Below, one piece after another: positions 44,075-53,683 of a stretch of 64,000 nucleotides of DNA. The position numbers and the translations under genes are program-made. The DNA is taken from assembly GCF_024764775.1 (NCBI RefSeq), contig NZ_JALIGC010000038.1, positions 372,001 to 436,000 on the forward strand, given 5' to 3'. This stretch comes from Scandinavium manionii. GTDB taxonomy: Bacteria > Pseudomonadota > Gammaproteobacteria > Enterobacterales > Enterobacteriaceae. Under the pieces are notes generated by a model. It was not told the DNA's origin. It saw only the letters and a list, made by a program, of their open reading frames with translations, and made no database searches. Within the stretch, counting starts at the first letter, position 1; every line of letters starts with the position of its first letter.

Positions 44075-44201
44075 GATACCCGTCATACTTCGAGCCGCAT
44101 CTTTGTTGGCTGTGTTCACTCACCCGAATCGCTTAGTTGACTAAGATCATCGGGATTCATTCACTTGCCGCCTCAATACAACTCGAATTATTTTGTGTAT
44201 A
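44075..44201 (-). repeat. ERIC (IRU) element between hflX and hflK
   Basis: About 127 bp beginning GATACCCGTCATACTTCGAG with TTGGCTGTGTTCACTCACC and ending GAATTATTTTGTGTATA, matching ERIC ends. It lies within the hfq-hflX-hflK-hflC transcription unit. Confidence 0.75.
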
Positions 44202-44251
44202 TACCCATATTGCCGGGTATAAAGGCGAATAATCTTCAGGCTAGCTGGCTG

Positions 44252-45532
44252 TCAGACTACGTAGTCCACCAGCGCAGGTTCTTGCTTACATAGGCGACGC
44301 CAGTCCACGATCGGCAGTCGAACTTCCAGACCGACGCTACCGTCCTCCTCCATCCACTCTTTTTCTATCGCCTGAAGCTGATAAAAACGGCTTCGTAAAC
44401 GCCCTTCCTGTGGAGGTAAACGCAGCGTGTGCTGTGCCACTTCACCGGAAAGTCGTTCAGTTAAAGCCTGGAAAAGCAGTGGTACACCCACCCCGGTCTG
44501 CGCTGAGAGCCAGACCCGAATCGGTTTATTTTCTTCATCCCGGTCGATACGCGGCTCAAAATCTTCCAGCATATCTATCTTGTTCATCACCAGCAGCATT
44601 GGGATCTCGTCGGCCTCGATTTCCTCGAGTACAACATTCACTGCATCAATGTTTTCCTGCACACGCACATCCGCGGCGTCGATCACATGCAGTAACAGCG
44701 TCGCCTGACGCGTCTCCTGCAATGTTGCTTTAAACGCGGCCACTAAATCGTGTGGCAAATGGCGAATAAACCCAACGGTGTCCGCCAGTACGGTTTCACC
44801 GACATCAGCGACGTTAATCCGGCGCAGAGTGGGGTCGAGCGTCGCGAACAGCTGGTCCGCGGCATATACCTGCGCTTGAGTTATCTGATTAAATAACGTC
44901 GATTTTCCGGCGTTGGTGTAGCCCACCAGCGACACGGTTGGAACATCGGCTTTGGTACGCGAACGGCGTCCTTGTTCACGCTGCTTTTCTACTCTCTCCA
45001 GACGGGAGAGGATTTGCATAATACGATTACGCAGCAAACGACGGTCAGTTTCGAGCTGGGTTTCACCCGGGCCGCGCAAACCAATCCCGCCTTTCTGTCT
45101 TTCAAGGTGGGTCCAGCCACGCACCAGACGCGTCGCCAGATGGCGCAGCTGCGCCAGCTCAACCTGCAGTTTCCCTTCATGGGTACGTGCACGCTGAGCA
45201 AAAATATCGAGAATAAGACCGGTACGATCGATAACCCTGCACTCGCACAAACGCTCCAGGTTTCGCTCCTGGGCCGGACTTAATGCATGGTCGAATAAGA
45301 CAACGGATGCCCCCGTTGCTTTCACGGCTTCCGCAATTTCGACAGCTTTACCTTCACCAACATAATACTTTGGGTGCGGCGCTTTACGGCTACCGGTAAT
45401 CACCTGCATTGCTTCGACACCGGCGGAAGAGACCAGGGCTTCGAACTCCTGAAGGTCTTCCATATCTTTGTCTTGCGAAAAATAGATGTGTACCAGCACC
45501 GCCTGCTCACCGGCGTCATAACGGTCAAACAA
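44252..45532 (-). CDS. hflX: ribosome-associated GTPase HflX
   Basis: 426 residues (E. coli 426). An N-terminal HflX nucleotide-binding domain, a helical linker (GLRGPGETQLETDRR), and a GTPase domain with G1 GYTNAGKS (about 203-210), DTVGFI and NKID. Splits stalled or hibernating ribosomes, notably in heat stress. It follows hfq after 74 bp. Confidence 0.97.
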   Translation of the reverse strand: MFDRYDAGEQAVLVHIYFSQDKDMEDLQEFEALVSSAGVEAMQVITGSRKAPHPKYYVGEGKAVEIAEAVKATGASVVLFDHALSPAQERNLERLCECRVIDRTGLILDIFAQRARTHEGKLQVELAQLRHLATRLVRGWTHLERQKGGIGLRGPGETQLETDRRLLRNRIMQILSRLERVEKQREQGRRSRTKADVPTVSLVGYTNAGKSTLFNQITQAQVYAADQLFATLDPTLRRINVADVGETVLADTVGFIRHLPHDLVAAFKATLQETRQATLLLHVIDAADVRVQENIDAVNVVLEEIEADEIPMLLVMNKIDMLEDFEPRIDRDEENKPIRVWLSAQTGVGVPLLFQALTERLSGEVAQHTLRLPPQEGRLRSRFYQLQAIEKEWMEEDGSVGLEVRLPIVDWRRLCKQEPALVDYVV

Positions 45533-45556
45533 GCGTAATATCTCCTAAAAGACCAG

Positions 45557-45583
45557 CGGGGAACCGAACAAGCTGGCTCCCCG
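45557..45583 (-). terminator. hairpin between hfq and hflX
   Basis: On the reverse strand CGGGGAGCC / GGTTCCCCG form a 9-bp stem with a 9-nt loop, followed within 6 nt by TCTTTT. A partial terminator would reduce hflX expression relative to hfq. Confidence 0.5.
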
Positions 45584-45606
45584 ACATGGAAAAACAGCCA
45601 CCAACC

Positions 45607-45918
45607 TTATTCGGTTTCGTCGCTGTCTTGCGGCGCAGAAGTTGGCTGCGCGTTGCTACCGTGATGGTAGTTACTACCAGTGCTGCCGCCCGCGGCGTTG
45701 TTGCTATGATGAGAGACCGGACGAGACGGAACCACCGTAGAAATTGCGTGCTTATAGACCATCTGGCTGACCGTGTTTTTCAACAGGATCACGAACTGAT
45801 CGAAAGACTCAATTTGACCTTGCAGCTTAATACCATTCACCAAATAAATAGAAACTGGAACACGTTCCCGACGCAGTGCGTTCAGAAACGGATCTTGTAA
45901 AGATTGCCCCTTAGCCAT
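45607..45918 (-). CDS. hfq: RNA chaperone Hfq
   Basis: 103 residues (E. coli 102). Sm-fold core (about 7-66; DPFLNALRRERVPVSIYLVNGIKLQGQIESFDQFVILL and YKHAISTVVP) nearly identical to E. coli, with a longer, His/Ser/Gly-rich flexible C-terminus and an acidic tip (DSDETE). The hexamer pairs small RNAs with targets. Downstream of miaA. Confidence 0.98.
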   Translation of the reverse strand: MAKGQSLQDPFLNALRRERVPVSIYLVNGIKLQGQIESFDQFVILLKNTVSQMVYKHAISTVVPSRPVSHHSNNAAGGSTGSNYHHGSNAQPTSAPQDSDETE

Positions 45919-46040
45919 TCTCTTTTCCTTATATGCTTGTTTTACCCACGGTTTTCAGGGAGTTACCCACAAACTTCGGGCTTGTACTTAGAACCTTGCG
46001 ATCCTGAAAATTGCGCACGATACGTCTTAATTTTACACGT

Positions 46041-46991
46041 TCAGCCAAGACCCGCACCAACAACCTTTAACACATCGTTGAACGCCTGTTCAGGTTGTTC
46101 ACTGTCTAACCAATGAACGCCTTCCCAACCGCGCAACCAGGTTACCTGGCGCTTAGCCAACTGTCTCGTGGCGCAAATACCTCTATAAACCATTTCATCA
46201 TATGAAATTTCGCCTTCAAGATATGACCACATCTGGCGGTATCCCACACAACGAACGGAAGGCATGTCCGTATGCAAATCTCCACGGGCAAAAAGCGCCC
46301 GAACTTCTGCTTCAAAACCTGAAGCCAACATCTGATGAAAACGCTGCTCGATGCGTTGATGGAGCAGTTCACGGCTCGCCGGGGCGATGGCGAACTGATG
46401 CACCGTGTACGGCAGAGCTTCTCCTGACGTTTGCGTCAGTTCCGTTAAAGTTTTACCCGAAATGAAAAAAACTTCCAGTGCCCGGGAAAGTCTTTGCGGA
46501 TCATTTGGATGAATACGCGCGCCAGCAACCGGATCAATCTCCTGAAGTTGCTGATGCAGCGCATTCCATCCCTGCTCTGCTGCCTGCTGCTCAATTCTGG
46601 CTCTGACGTCCGGATCTGCCGACGGTAACGGCGACAACCCTTCCAACAACGCCTTGAAATACAACATCGTACCGCCCACTAACAGCGGGATTTTTCCTGC
46701 TGCGGTGATCTCCGCCATCTCGGCCAGCGCATCGCGGCGAAAATCCGCGGCAGAATACGCCTGGGCCGGGTCGAGAATATCCAGCAACCGGTGCGGTGCA
46801 GCGGCAAGCTCCGTCGCATCCGGTTTCGCGGTTCCGATATCCATCTCTCGATAGATGAGGGCGGAATCCACGCTAATCAACTCTACGGGTAAAACTTTAC
46901 GCAGCTCAATGGCTAACGCGGTTTTACCGGAGGCCGTTGGCCCCATCAAAAATATGGCCTTTGGCAGGCTTGCCTCGGTTACATCACTCAT
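46041..46991 (-). CDS. miaA: tRNA dimethylallyltransferase MiaA
   Basis: 316 residues (E. coli 316). Transfers dimethylallyl from DMAPP to A37 of tRNAs reading UNN codons. Walker A GPTASGKT at 17-24. The ATG at 46991 overlaps the 3' end of mutL by 8 bp, as in E. coli, indicating coupling. Confidence 0.97.
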   Translation of the reverse strand: MSDVTEASLPKAIFLMGPTASGKTALAIELRKVLPVELISVDSALIYREMDIGTAKPDATELAAAPHRLLDILDPAQAYSAADFRRDALAEMAEITAAGKIPLLVGGTMLYFKALLEGLSPLPSADPDVRARIEQQAAEQGWNALHQQLQEIDPVAGARIHPNDPQRLSRALEVFFISGKTLTELTQTSGEALPYTVHQFAIAPASRELLHQRIEQRFHQMLASGFEAEVRALFARGDLHTDMPSVRCVGYRQMWSYLEGEISYDEMVYRGICATRQLAKRQVTWLRGWEGVHWLDSEQPEQAFNDVLKVVGAGLG

Positions 46992-48843
46992 TTTTAAGGG
47001 CATTCATCGCCGTAATCAGATCAACGGGTTGTAACAGGCCACCCGGCGGAGCTTTTACCAGCTGCGGACAGAGACGTTCGACATCTGTCAGCACGGCAAT
47101 TGCCTGCGCCATATTCCATTGCGCATGTTCGCTTGCGAGGTTACGCGCCAGCCACTGTGCCAGCGTTCCCGCATCGAAGATTGATTGCTGCGCGAGGTAG
47201 CCTATCAGTTCAGGAATCAAGATTTGTAAATTTTGTTGTCTTAAGGGTAAAGGCACCGCACGCACGGTCACATGCTGGCTTTCTGATTGAATATCAATGC
47301 CTAATTGCCCTAGTACCGTCAGGGACTTTTTCAGCGCCGCCTGTTCGTCTGCGGAAATTTTTAACCGCAGAGGAATAAGCAGCGGCTGTGCGCAAACTGC
47401 GGTACTGTCCGGCGAAAGCTGCGCCTGACGTAACCAGCGCTCGGCCACCGGCAATGCCAGTAAGCTCAGTTTTCCATCACGTTCCAGCAGCGCCCGGTCA
47501 CCCGCCACGATAGTCAGCACCCGGCCAAAGCTGCTGCTATGGCCCGCCAGGCTTTCAGTCATGGGCGCGGAAACGGGTTTGCGTTCAGCAACAGGCGTAT
47601 CCAGCAGCTGCTTATACAGCGCGCCCTGCTGTTTCTGATAGCCCGGCTGCGCATTTGGCCATGTTGCACCGCCTTCTGCCCGCGCATTACCGCCAGAAGA
47701 AGAGGCGCTGTAGCGTGGAGCCGCAGGTTCCCGGGCGGCTACCGGTTCCGCGAAGTGATTGCGCCCCGCTGCGACACGGTTTTCCGGCAGTACACGCGGC
47801 GCGGGTTGTTCATCTTCGTCTGCCAGCGGCAGCGGCGCGTCCATCTGCTGTTGCAGCACGCTCACCACGCCCTGATAGATAAAATCATGCACCAGCCGCG
47901 ACTGATGGAAACGCACTTCATGTTTGGCCGGATGCACGTTCACATCTACCTGATGCGGATCGATAGTCAGATAAAGCACGAACGCTGGCTGCTCGCCCGC
48001 GCCCAGCTTGTCTTCACAGGCCTGACGGATGGCGTGGTTGATCAAGCGGTCGCGCATCATGCGGCCGTTAACGTAGCAATACTGGATTTCCACGAGCTGG
48101 GCGTTGGTGTGCTGTGGGTCTGCCACCCAGCCGCGCAGCGCTAAATCGCCATGCTGCCACTCGATAGCCAGTGCCTGCTCCACAAACGGCGTGCCGCAGA
48201 TAGCGGCCAGACGGCGTTCTTTCTGCCCGTCCTGGGCTACGGCGCGATACTGACGCACCATTTTGCCGTTGTGGTTGAGATTGATAGTGACGTCAAAACG
48301 GGCCAGCGCGATTCGACGAATCACTTCGTCGATATGGCTAAACTCCGTTTTTTCTGTGCGCATGAATTTGCGGCGCGCCGGGGTATTATAGAACAGGTCC
48401 AGCACTTCAAGCGTGGTGCCCACAGGATGCGCGGCCGGTTTCACCGTCACGTCCATGTCGCGCCCTTCAGCGTAGGCCTGCCAGGCTTCCGGCTGCTCGG
48501 CAATGCGAGAGGTCAGCGTCAGACGCGAAACTGAGCTGATACTCGCCAGCGCTTCGCCACGGAAACCGAGACTGATAATGGCTTCCAGATCATCGAGCGA
48601 GGCAATCTTGCTGGTCGCGTGACGCGCTAACGCCAGCGCCAGTTCATCTTTTTTAATGCCACAGCCGTTATCACGAATGCGGATGAGCTTCGCCCCGCCG
48701 CGTTCGATGTCGATATCGATACGGGTCGCGCCCGCATCCAGACTGTTTTCTACCAGCTCTTTCACCACCGACGCAGGTCGTTCCACCACTTCGCCAGCGG
48801 CAATCTGGTTCGCAAGCTGCGGTGGCAGAACCTGAATCGGCAT
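46984..48843 (-). CDS. mutL: DNA mismatch repair protein MutL
   Basis: 619 residues (E. coli 615). GHKL ATPase domain with ENSLDAGA, DNGCGI and GFRGEAL (about 1-330), a variable linker and a C-terminal dimerisation domain. Couples MutS mismatch recognition to MutH and UvrD. It follows amiB after 10 bp and overlaps miaA. Confidence 0.97.
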   Translation of the reverse strand: MPIQVLPPQLANQIAAGEVVERPASVVKELVENSLDAGATRIDIDIERGGAKLIRIRDNGCGIKKDELALALARHATSKIASLDDLEAIISLGFRGEALASISSVSRLTLTSRIAEQPEAWQAYAEGRDMDVTVKPAAHPVGTTLEVLDLFYNTPARRKFMRTEKTEFSHIDEVIRRIALARFDVTINLNHNGKMVRQYRAVAQDGQKERRLAAICGTPFVEQALAIEWQHGDLALRGWVADPQHTNAQLVEIQYCYVNGRMMRDRLINHAIRQACEDKLGAGEQPAFVLYLTIDPHQVDVNVHPAKHEVRFHQSRLVHDFIYQGVVSVLQQQMDAPLPLADEDEQPAPRVLPENRVAAGRNHFAEPVAAREPAAPRYSASSSGGNARAEGGATWPNAQPGYQKQQGALYKQLLDTPVAERKPVSAPMTESLAGHSSSFGRVLTIVAGDRALLERDGKLSLLALPVAERWLRQAQLSPDSTAVCAQPLLIPLRLKISADEQAALKKSLTVLGQLGIDIQSESQHVTVRAVPLPLRQQNLQILIPELIGYLAQQSIFDAGTLAQWLARNLASEHAQWNMAQAIAVLTDVERLCPQLVKAPPGGLLQPVDLITAMNALKNE

Positions 48844-48853
48844 GAAGCGCTCC

Positions 48854-50194
48854 TTAATTAATTAACGTCCCGCCAGGCCCAGAAGCGCTGGCCGTTTGCG
48901 AGGCTTCGCCGCGCGGCCCACTCTGCAGCGGATGCGCGTTAAAATAGTTGCGCAGCCCGTTATAAATCGCCTCGGCGATCTGCTGCTGATAATCGTTGCT
49001 ACCCAGCAAACGCTCCTCGCCACCGTTACTGATAAAACCGGTTTCGACGAGGATAGACGGGATGTCCGGCGAGCGTAAAACGCCAAGGCTGGCGTGCTCA
49101 GGACGGCGCTTATGAATGTTTCCGACGCGCTGGAGCTGGCCCAGGACATCAACCGCCACATCATACCCGACGCGCTGGGAATGGCCGAATTGTAAATCCA
49201 GCACCGCCTGGCTCAGATACGGGTCAGACTGGCTGTTAGCCAGCACATCCCCAGCCCCACCGAGCAGTTCAGACTGTTTCTCATGCTGCTCAAGCCAGCC
49301 CGCCATTTCGCTGTTCGCACGACGGTTGGACAGCACCCACACCGACGCCCCCGTGGCGTCGCGGTTTGGCGCGGCGTCCGCATGAATAGAGACAAGGAAG
49401 TTGGCATTCTGCTTACGCGCCACATCCGAACGGCCCATTACCGAAATGAAGTAATCACCATCGCGGGTCAACACGCCTTTAAACATCGGGTCGTCGTTCA
49501 GCAAGGTACGTAGTTTACGGGCAATCGAAATGGTGACGTTTTTCTCTTTGGTTCCGCCCGGCCCGATGGCACCAGGATCCTGACCACCATGACCGGCGTC
49601 GATGGCGATGATCACTTTATCACCGCTGACACTGGTTGTGCGGGACCGTGCGGGACGCGTTGCCGTGTTGCTGCTGGTCACGCTGGTCATTCTGTCGTTT
49701 TGCGGTTTAAACGGGTTTCGTGCCGGCTCGATCTGACGTGGAGCGGCTGTAACGACTGGCGCTTCCACACGTTTCACGACGACCGGAGGCGGCGGCGGAG
49801 GTGGCGGTGCATCTGCGTTAATGGTGAAGACGACGGTGTAATTTCCGCCGCTTTGTTGTTTCACCGCGCGTGTCTTGCCATCGCCGGTTAAATCAACCAC
49901 CAGGCGTAGGGACTGTGCGTCCTTCGGCGTGCCGGAACGAATGCTTTTGACCAGATTGTTACCGCTGAAATTGAGCGGTAAACCCTGGATAACACCGGTT
50001 TGTTTGATATCGAGCGCGACACTGCGTTTTCCTTCCTGCGAGAAGGAGTAATCAGGATCGCCCATAAAACTGAACGTAATACGGGCTTGTTTATCGCCAT
50101 TGGATACCTGAATATCGGATAAACTTGCCGCCGTTGCCTGCAAACTAAACAGCATCATGCCGACAACCCACCAATTTTTAACGCGATGCATCAT
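48854..50194 (-). CDS. amiB: N-acetylmuramoyl-L-alanine amidase AmiB
   Basis: 446 residues (E. coli 445). Signal peptide (about 1-23), AMIN domain (about 25-130), a linker with a run of eight prolines, and an Amidase_3 domain (about 200-420) with zinc and catalytic motifs IDAGHGGQDPGA, SIHADAAP and LVETGFISN. Splits daughter-cell peptidoglycan in the periplasm under EnvC control. The ATG at 50194 is preferred to the longer frame, which would spoil the signal peptide. Confidence 0.95.
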   Translation of the reverse strand: MMHRVKNWWVVGMMLFSLQATAASLSDIQVSNGDKQARITFSFMGDPDYSFSQEGKRSVALDIKQTGVIQGLPLNFSGNNLVKSIRSGTPKDAQSLRLVVDLTGDGKTRAVKQQSGGNYTVVFTINADAPPPPPPPPVVVKRVEAPVVTAAPRQIEPARNPFKPQNDRMTSVTSSNTATRPARSRTTSVSGDKVIIAIDAGHGGQDPGAIGPGGTKEKNVTISIARKLRTLLNDDPMFKGVLTRDGDYFISVMGRSDVARKQNANFLVSIHADAAPNRDATGASVWVLSNRRANSEMAGWLEQHEKQSELLGGAGDVLANSQSDPYLSQAVLDLQFGHSQRVGYDVAVDVLGQLQRVGNIHKRRPEHASLGVLRSPDIPSILVETGFISNGGEERLLGSNDYQQQIAEAIYNGLRNYFNAHPLQSGPRGEASQTASASGPGGTLIN

Positions 50195-50210
50195 CCCGTC
50201 ATCCCTCAGG

Positions 50211-50672
50211 TTAACTGGCCAATTGTGCCAGTAAAGACTCACCCAGTGAGGAGACTGCCGTCACGCGCGCCTCTCGCCCTTGTGCCTGGTACTCCAGGTG
50301 AATTTCGACATCCGGTTCAGGCAACACACCCGCGCCCTGTTGCGGCCATTCCACCAGGCAAATGGCATTGTCAGCGAAGTAATCGCGGATCCCCATGAAT
50401 TCAAGCTCCTCAGGATCCGCAAGGCGATATAAATCAAAGTGATAGACCATCAAATTTTCGAGGGTATACGGCTCAACCAGCGTGTAAGTCGGGCTTTTGA
50501 CGTTGCCTTTGTGGCCCAGCGCCTGCAAAAATCCACGGCTGAAAGTGGTTTTCCCGGCGCCCAAATCGCCGTAGAGATAAATGACGGTTGCGCCTGTGCA
50601 GGCCCCGGCAATGCGGTTGCCGAGATCTAATGTTGCCTGCTCATTGGGTAAGGGAATCACTCGATTTATCAT
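50211..50672 (-). CDS. tsaE: tRNA t6A-biosynthesis ATPase TsaE
   Basis: 153 residues (E. coli 153). P-loop GDLGAGKTT at 35-43. Works with TsaB, TsaC and TsaD to make t6A37 of ANN-decoding tRNAs. Its start overlaps the nnr 3' end by 32 bp, and amiB follows after 16 bp. Confidence 0.96.
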   Translation of the reverse strand: MINRVIPLPNEQATLDLGNRIAGACTGATVIYLYGDLGAGKTTFSRGFLQALGHKGNVKSPTYTLVEPYTLENLMVYHFDLYRLADPEELEFMGIRDYFADNAICLVEWPQQGAGVLPEPDVEIHLEYQAQGREARVTAVSSLGESLLAQLAS

Positions 50673-52191
50673 GGTTTACGTCAATCACATCCGGGTTAAC
50701 AACACGCCTGAGCGTGGAAAAAAGATCGGTGGCAAGCATGCCGCGGGTTCCAGACTGCGCGGCCAGTACGTCAGCCGCTGCGCCATGCGCGACACAGCCT
50801 GCGCAGGCAGCATCATACGGTGAGAGATGCTGGCCTAGCAACGCGCCGATAATACCCGATAGCACATCACCCATCCCACCGCTGGCCATGCCTGCATTTC
50901 CGGCATCGACAATCGCAATACCGTGTTCATTATCAGCAACGATCGTGCCTGCGCCTTTCAGCACGGCGACCCCGCCGTACCTTTTTACCAGACGTTGTGC
51001 AGAAAGTAAGCGATCGCTTTCAATTTCTGCCACGCTGCAATTCAGCAATCGGGCGGCCTCGCCGGGGTGCGGCGTCAGTACGCGATTGTGACGTTTATCG
51101 GGGTTGATTGCCAGAAGGTTCAGCGCATCGGCGTCCCAGAGCATTGGCTTGCGAACGTTCTCCACTTTGCGTAACGCTTGTTTGCCCCACGACTGTTGCC
51201 CAAGGCCGGGGCCAATCACCACCACGTCAGCCCATTCCAGGCCATCATCCAGACTTTGAGCAGTGAGTTCATGCACCATCAATTCCGGGCGCGCAGTCAC
51301 AATCGGCGCGATATTTTCGACGCGAGTCAGCACCCGCACCAGCCCGGCCCCGGTACGCAGCGCCGCCTCGCCAGCCATGCGAATGGCACCCGCCGTGCCA
51401 TGATCGCCGCCAATAATCACCAGCTTGCCATGAGAGCCTTTGTGCGACGTCGGACGGCGCGGCAGTAACCACTGCGCCAGCTGGCTGGCATCCACGCGTT
51501 GAAACTGAGTGGTTTGCGCATTCAGCCATACTTCAAGACCCAGCGCATGATGATGCAACGCCCCCGTCACATCCCGGGCTTTGCCGGTTAACAATCCCGG
51601 TTTCAGGGCGATAAACGTGACGGTGCGGGCGGCGCGGATAACCTCTCCCGGCGTCGTCCCCGTTTGGGCAAGCAGGCCAGAAGGGATATCGAGCGAAATA
51701 ACAGGTGCAGGATGGGCGTTGGCGTGCACTATCAGCGCGGCAATGGGCGCACGCGGGGCGCTGGTTAACCCGGTCCCCAACAGGGCATCAACAATTAAAT
51801 CGACGCCGTCAGGCCAGGCGATATCGTGGGCGTGAATCACGCCACCGGCGTTGAGCCACGCGGTCCGGGCTTCAGTGGCTTCTTCAGGAAGCGGTTTATC
51901 ACTCTCTTGCGCCAACAACGTCACCTGAATGCCCGCCGCCTGCGCGAGTCGCGCCACGACGTAGCCATCGCCACCGTTATTGCCGTGACCGCAGAGGATA
52001 AGCCAATGTGTTGTCGCAGAATGATAGCGGCGCGCAACGTTGAAAGCGGCCTCGCCTGCGCGTTGCATCAATTCGTAGAGCGTCAGACCGAGCGCATCGG
52101 CGGCCTCTTTTTCAGCGCGACGCAGGTCATCCGCAGACCAGATGGTGTGTGGTATACTTTCGGGGTTACTCGTCATTGTATGGTCCGTCAT
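50641..52191 (-). CDS. nnr: bifunctional NAD(P)HX epimerase/dehydratase Nnr
   Basis: 516 residues (E. coli 515). N-terminal YjeF epimerase domain (about 1-220; LCGHGNNGGDGYVVARL) and C-terminal ADP-dependent dehydratase domain (about 225-505; GGDHGTAGAIRM, GNAGMASGGMGDVLSG). Repairs damaged, hydrated NAD(P)H. The ATG at 52191 and the divergent queG ATG at 52190 share the same CATG. Confidence 0.95.
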   Translation of the reverse strand: MTDHTMTSNPESIPHTIWSADDLRRAEKEAADALGLTLYELMQRAGEAAFNVARRYHSATTHWLILCGHGNNGGDGYVVARLAQAAGIQVTLLAQESDKPLPEEATEARTAWLNAGGVIHAHDIAWPDGVDLIVDALLGTGLTSAPRAPIAALIVHANAHPAPVISLDIPSGLLAQTGTTPGEVIRAARTVTFIALKPGLLTGKARDVTGALHHHALGLEVWLNAQTTQFQRVDASQLAQWLLPRRPTSHKGSHGKLVIIGGDHGTAGAIRMAGEAALRTGAGLVRVLTRVENIAPIVTARPELMVHELTAQSLDDGLEWADVVVIGPGLGQQSWGKQALRKVENVRKPMLWDADALNLLAINPDKRHNRVLTPHPGEAARLLNCSVAEIESDRLLSAQRLVKRYGGVAVLKGAGTIVADNEHGIAIVDAGNAGMASGGMGDVLSGIIGALLGQHLSPYDAACAGCVAHGAAADVLAAQSGTRGMLATDLFSTLRRVVNPDVIDVNHDKSSDSLTQ

Positions 52192-53329
52192 GTCACAGCC
52201 CCTCGATCTCAACCAATTAGCGCAAGATATTAAACAGTGGGGCACCGAGCTGGGCTTTCAGCACGTCGGTATTACCGATACCGATCTCAGCGCCAGTGAA
52301 CCCAAACTGCAGGCATGGCTGGACAAACAATACCATGGCGAAATGGAGTGGATGGCACGCCACGGCATGATGCGTGCCCGCCCTCATGAACTTCTGCCCG
52401 GTACGCTGCGCGTGATAAGCGTGCGGATGAACTATCTGCCCGCCAACGCGGCGTTTGCCAGCACCCTGAAAAACCCGTCACTTGGCTACGTCAGCCGTTA
52501 TGCCCTTGGGCGTGATTATCATAAGCTGTTACGTAACCGCCTTAAAAAGCTCGGCGAAAAAATTCAGGAACAGTGTGCCTCGCTGAATTTTAGACCTTTT
52601 GTTGATTCCGCGCCTATTCTGGAGCGTCCAATCGCTGAAAAAGCCGGGCTCGGCTGGACAGGTAAGCACTCACTTATTCTCAGCCGCGATGCGGGTTCGT
52701 TCTTTTTCCTCGGCGAGCTGCTTATCGATCTGGCCTTACCCATTGATAAACCAGTGGAAGAAAATTGTGGCCGCTGCGTAGCCTGCATGACCATCTGCCC
52801 TACTGGCGCCATCGTTGAGCCTTACACCGTCGACGCCCGCCGCTGCATTTCCTATCTGACTATCGAACTGGAAGGCGCCATCCCGGTAGAGTTTCGCCCA
52901 CTGATGGGCAATCGCATCTACGGTTGCGATGACTGCCAGCTAATTTGTCCGTGGAATCGTTACTCGCAACTCACCGACGAAGAGGATTTCAGCCCGCGTA
53001 AAGCGCTGCATGCGCCAGAGCTTATTACGCTGTTTAGCTGGAGCGAAGCCCATTTCCTGAAGGTCACCGAAGGGTCGCCTATTCGGCGAATCGGTCATTT
53101 TCGCTGGCTGCGTAATATTGCTGTCGCCCTGGGAAATGCTCCGTGGGATGAACACAATATTGAAGCGCTGGAGAGTCGCAGAGGTGAGCACCCACTTCTC
53201 GATGAACACATACAGTGGGCGGTTACGCAGCAAATAGACAAGCGAAATGCCTGCGTGGTTGAAGTTCAGTTACCGCAAAAACAACGTCTGGTGAGAGTGA
53301 TTGAAAAGGGTCTGCCGAGGGATGCCTGA
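52190..53329 (+). CDS. queG: epoxyqueuosine reductase QueG
   Basis: 379 residues (E. coli 379). Cobalamin-dependent enzyme for the last step of queuosine synthesis in tRNA. Two [4Fe-4S] motifs: CGRCVACMTICP (about residues 190-202) and CDDCQLICP (about 245-253). A HEAT-like C-terminus follows. Its start codon overlaps the divergent nnr start by 2 bp, so its promoter must lie within nnr. Confidence 0.96.
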   Translation: MSQPLDLNQLAQDIKQWGTELGFQHVGITDTDLSASEPKLQAWLDKQYHGEMEWMARHGMMRARPHELLPGTLRVISVRMNYLPANAAFASTLKNPSLGYVSRYALGRDYHKLLRNRLKKLGEKIQEQCASLNFRPFVDSAPILERPIAEKAGLGWTGKHSLILSRDAGSFFFLGELLIDLALPIDKPVEENCGRCVACMTICPTGAIVEPYTVDARRCISYLTIELEGAIPVEFRPLMGNRIYGCDDCQLICPWNRYSQLTDEEDFSPRKALHAPELITLFSWSEAHFLKVTEGSPIRRIGHFRWLRNIAVALGNAPWDEHNIEALESRRGEHPLLDEHIQWAVTQQIDKRNACVVEVQLPQKQRLVRVIEKGLPRDA

Positions 53330-53330
53330 T

Positions 53331-53579
53331 TCATTCACAGGGTGTGAATAAAAATAAAAACACATTGAAATTCAAGGGTGCAAAATTCGTCAAGTGATCG
53401 TGATAACAATTTGAAATCTATTTTTATTGTTATATATCAACAAATTGAAAGTTTACTATTCACACTTCGAAGCATTTTGAATTTCCAGACAAAATCGCAT
53501 GGCTGTGGATAAGTCTGTTTACAAGAATATTTCAGAGAAAATAAAAATCGTCCCCAACGTCATTAAACGCTGTGGATAA
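53331..53579. promoter_or_regulatory. datA: datA-like DnaA-titration locus (DnaA-box cluster with IHF site)
   Basis: Five DnaA-box-like 9-mers in 249 bp: TCATTCACA at 53331 (one mismatch), the reverse box TGTGAATAA at 53343, CTATTCACA at 53456 (one mismatch), and two perfect reverse boxes TGTGGATAA at 53504 and 53571. A perfect IHF match (TATCAA-N4-TTG) is at 53435-53447, between boxes. The E. coli datA locus, with five DnaA boxes and an IHF site, lies in this same place between queG and glyV. It promotes hydrolysis of DnaA-ATP and so limits re-initiation. Confidence 0.8.
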
Positions 53580-53601
53580 GAGGGTTTGATTGAAGAAAAT
53601 T

Positions 53602-53677
<76 letters not shown>

Positions 53678-53683
53678 TTAATC

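Noticed and set aside
53331..53579. DnaA boxes as a possible replication origin
   Set aside because: No 13-mer unwinding region, no neighbouring dnaA or gidA/mnmG; position beside queG and tRNA-Gly fits datA instead.
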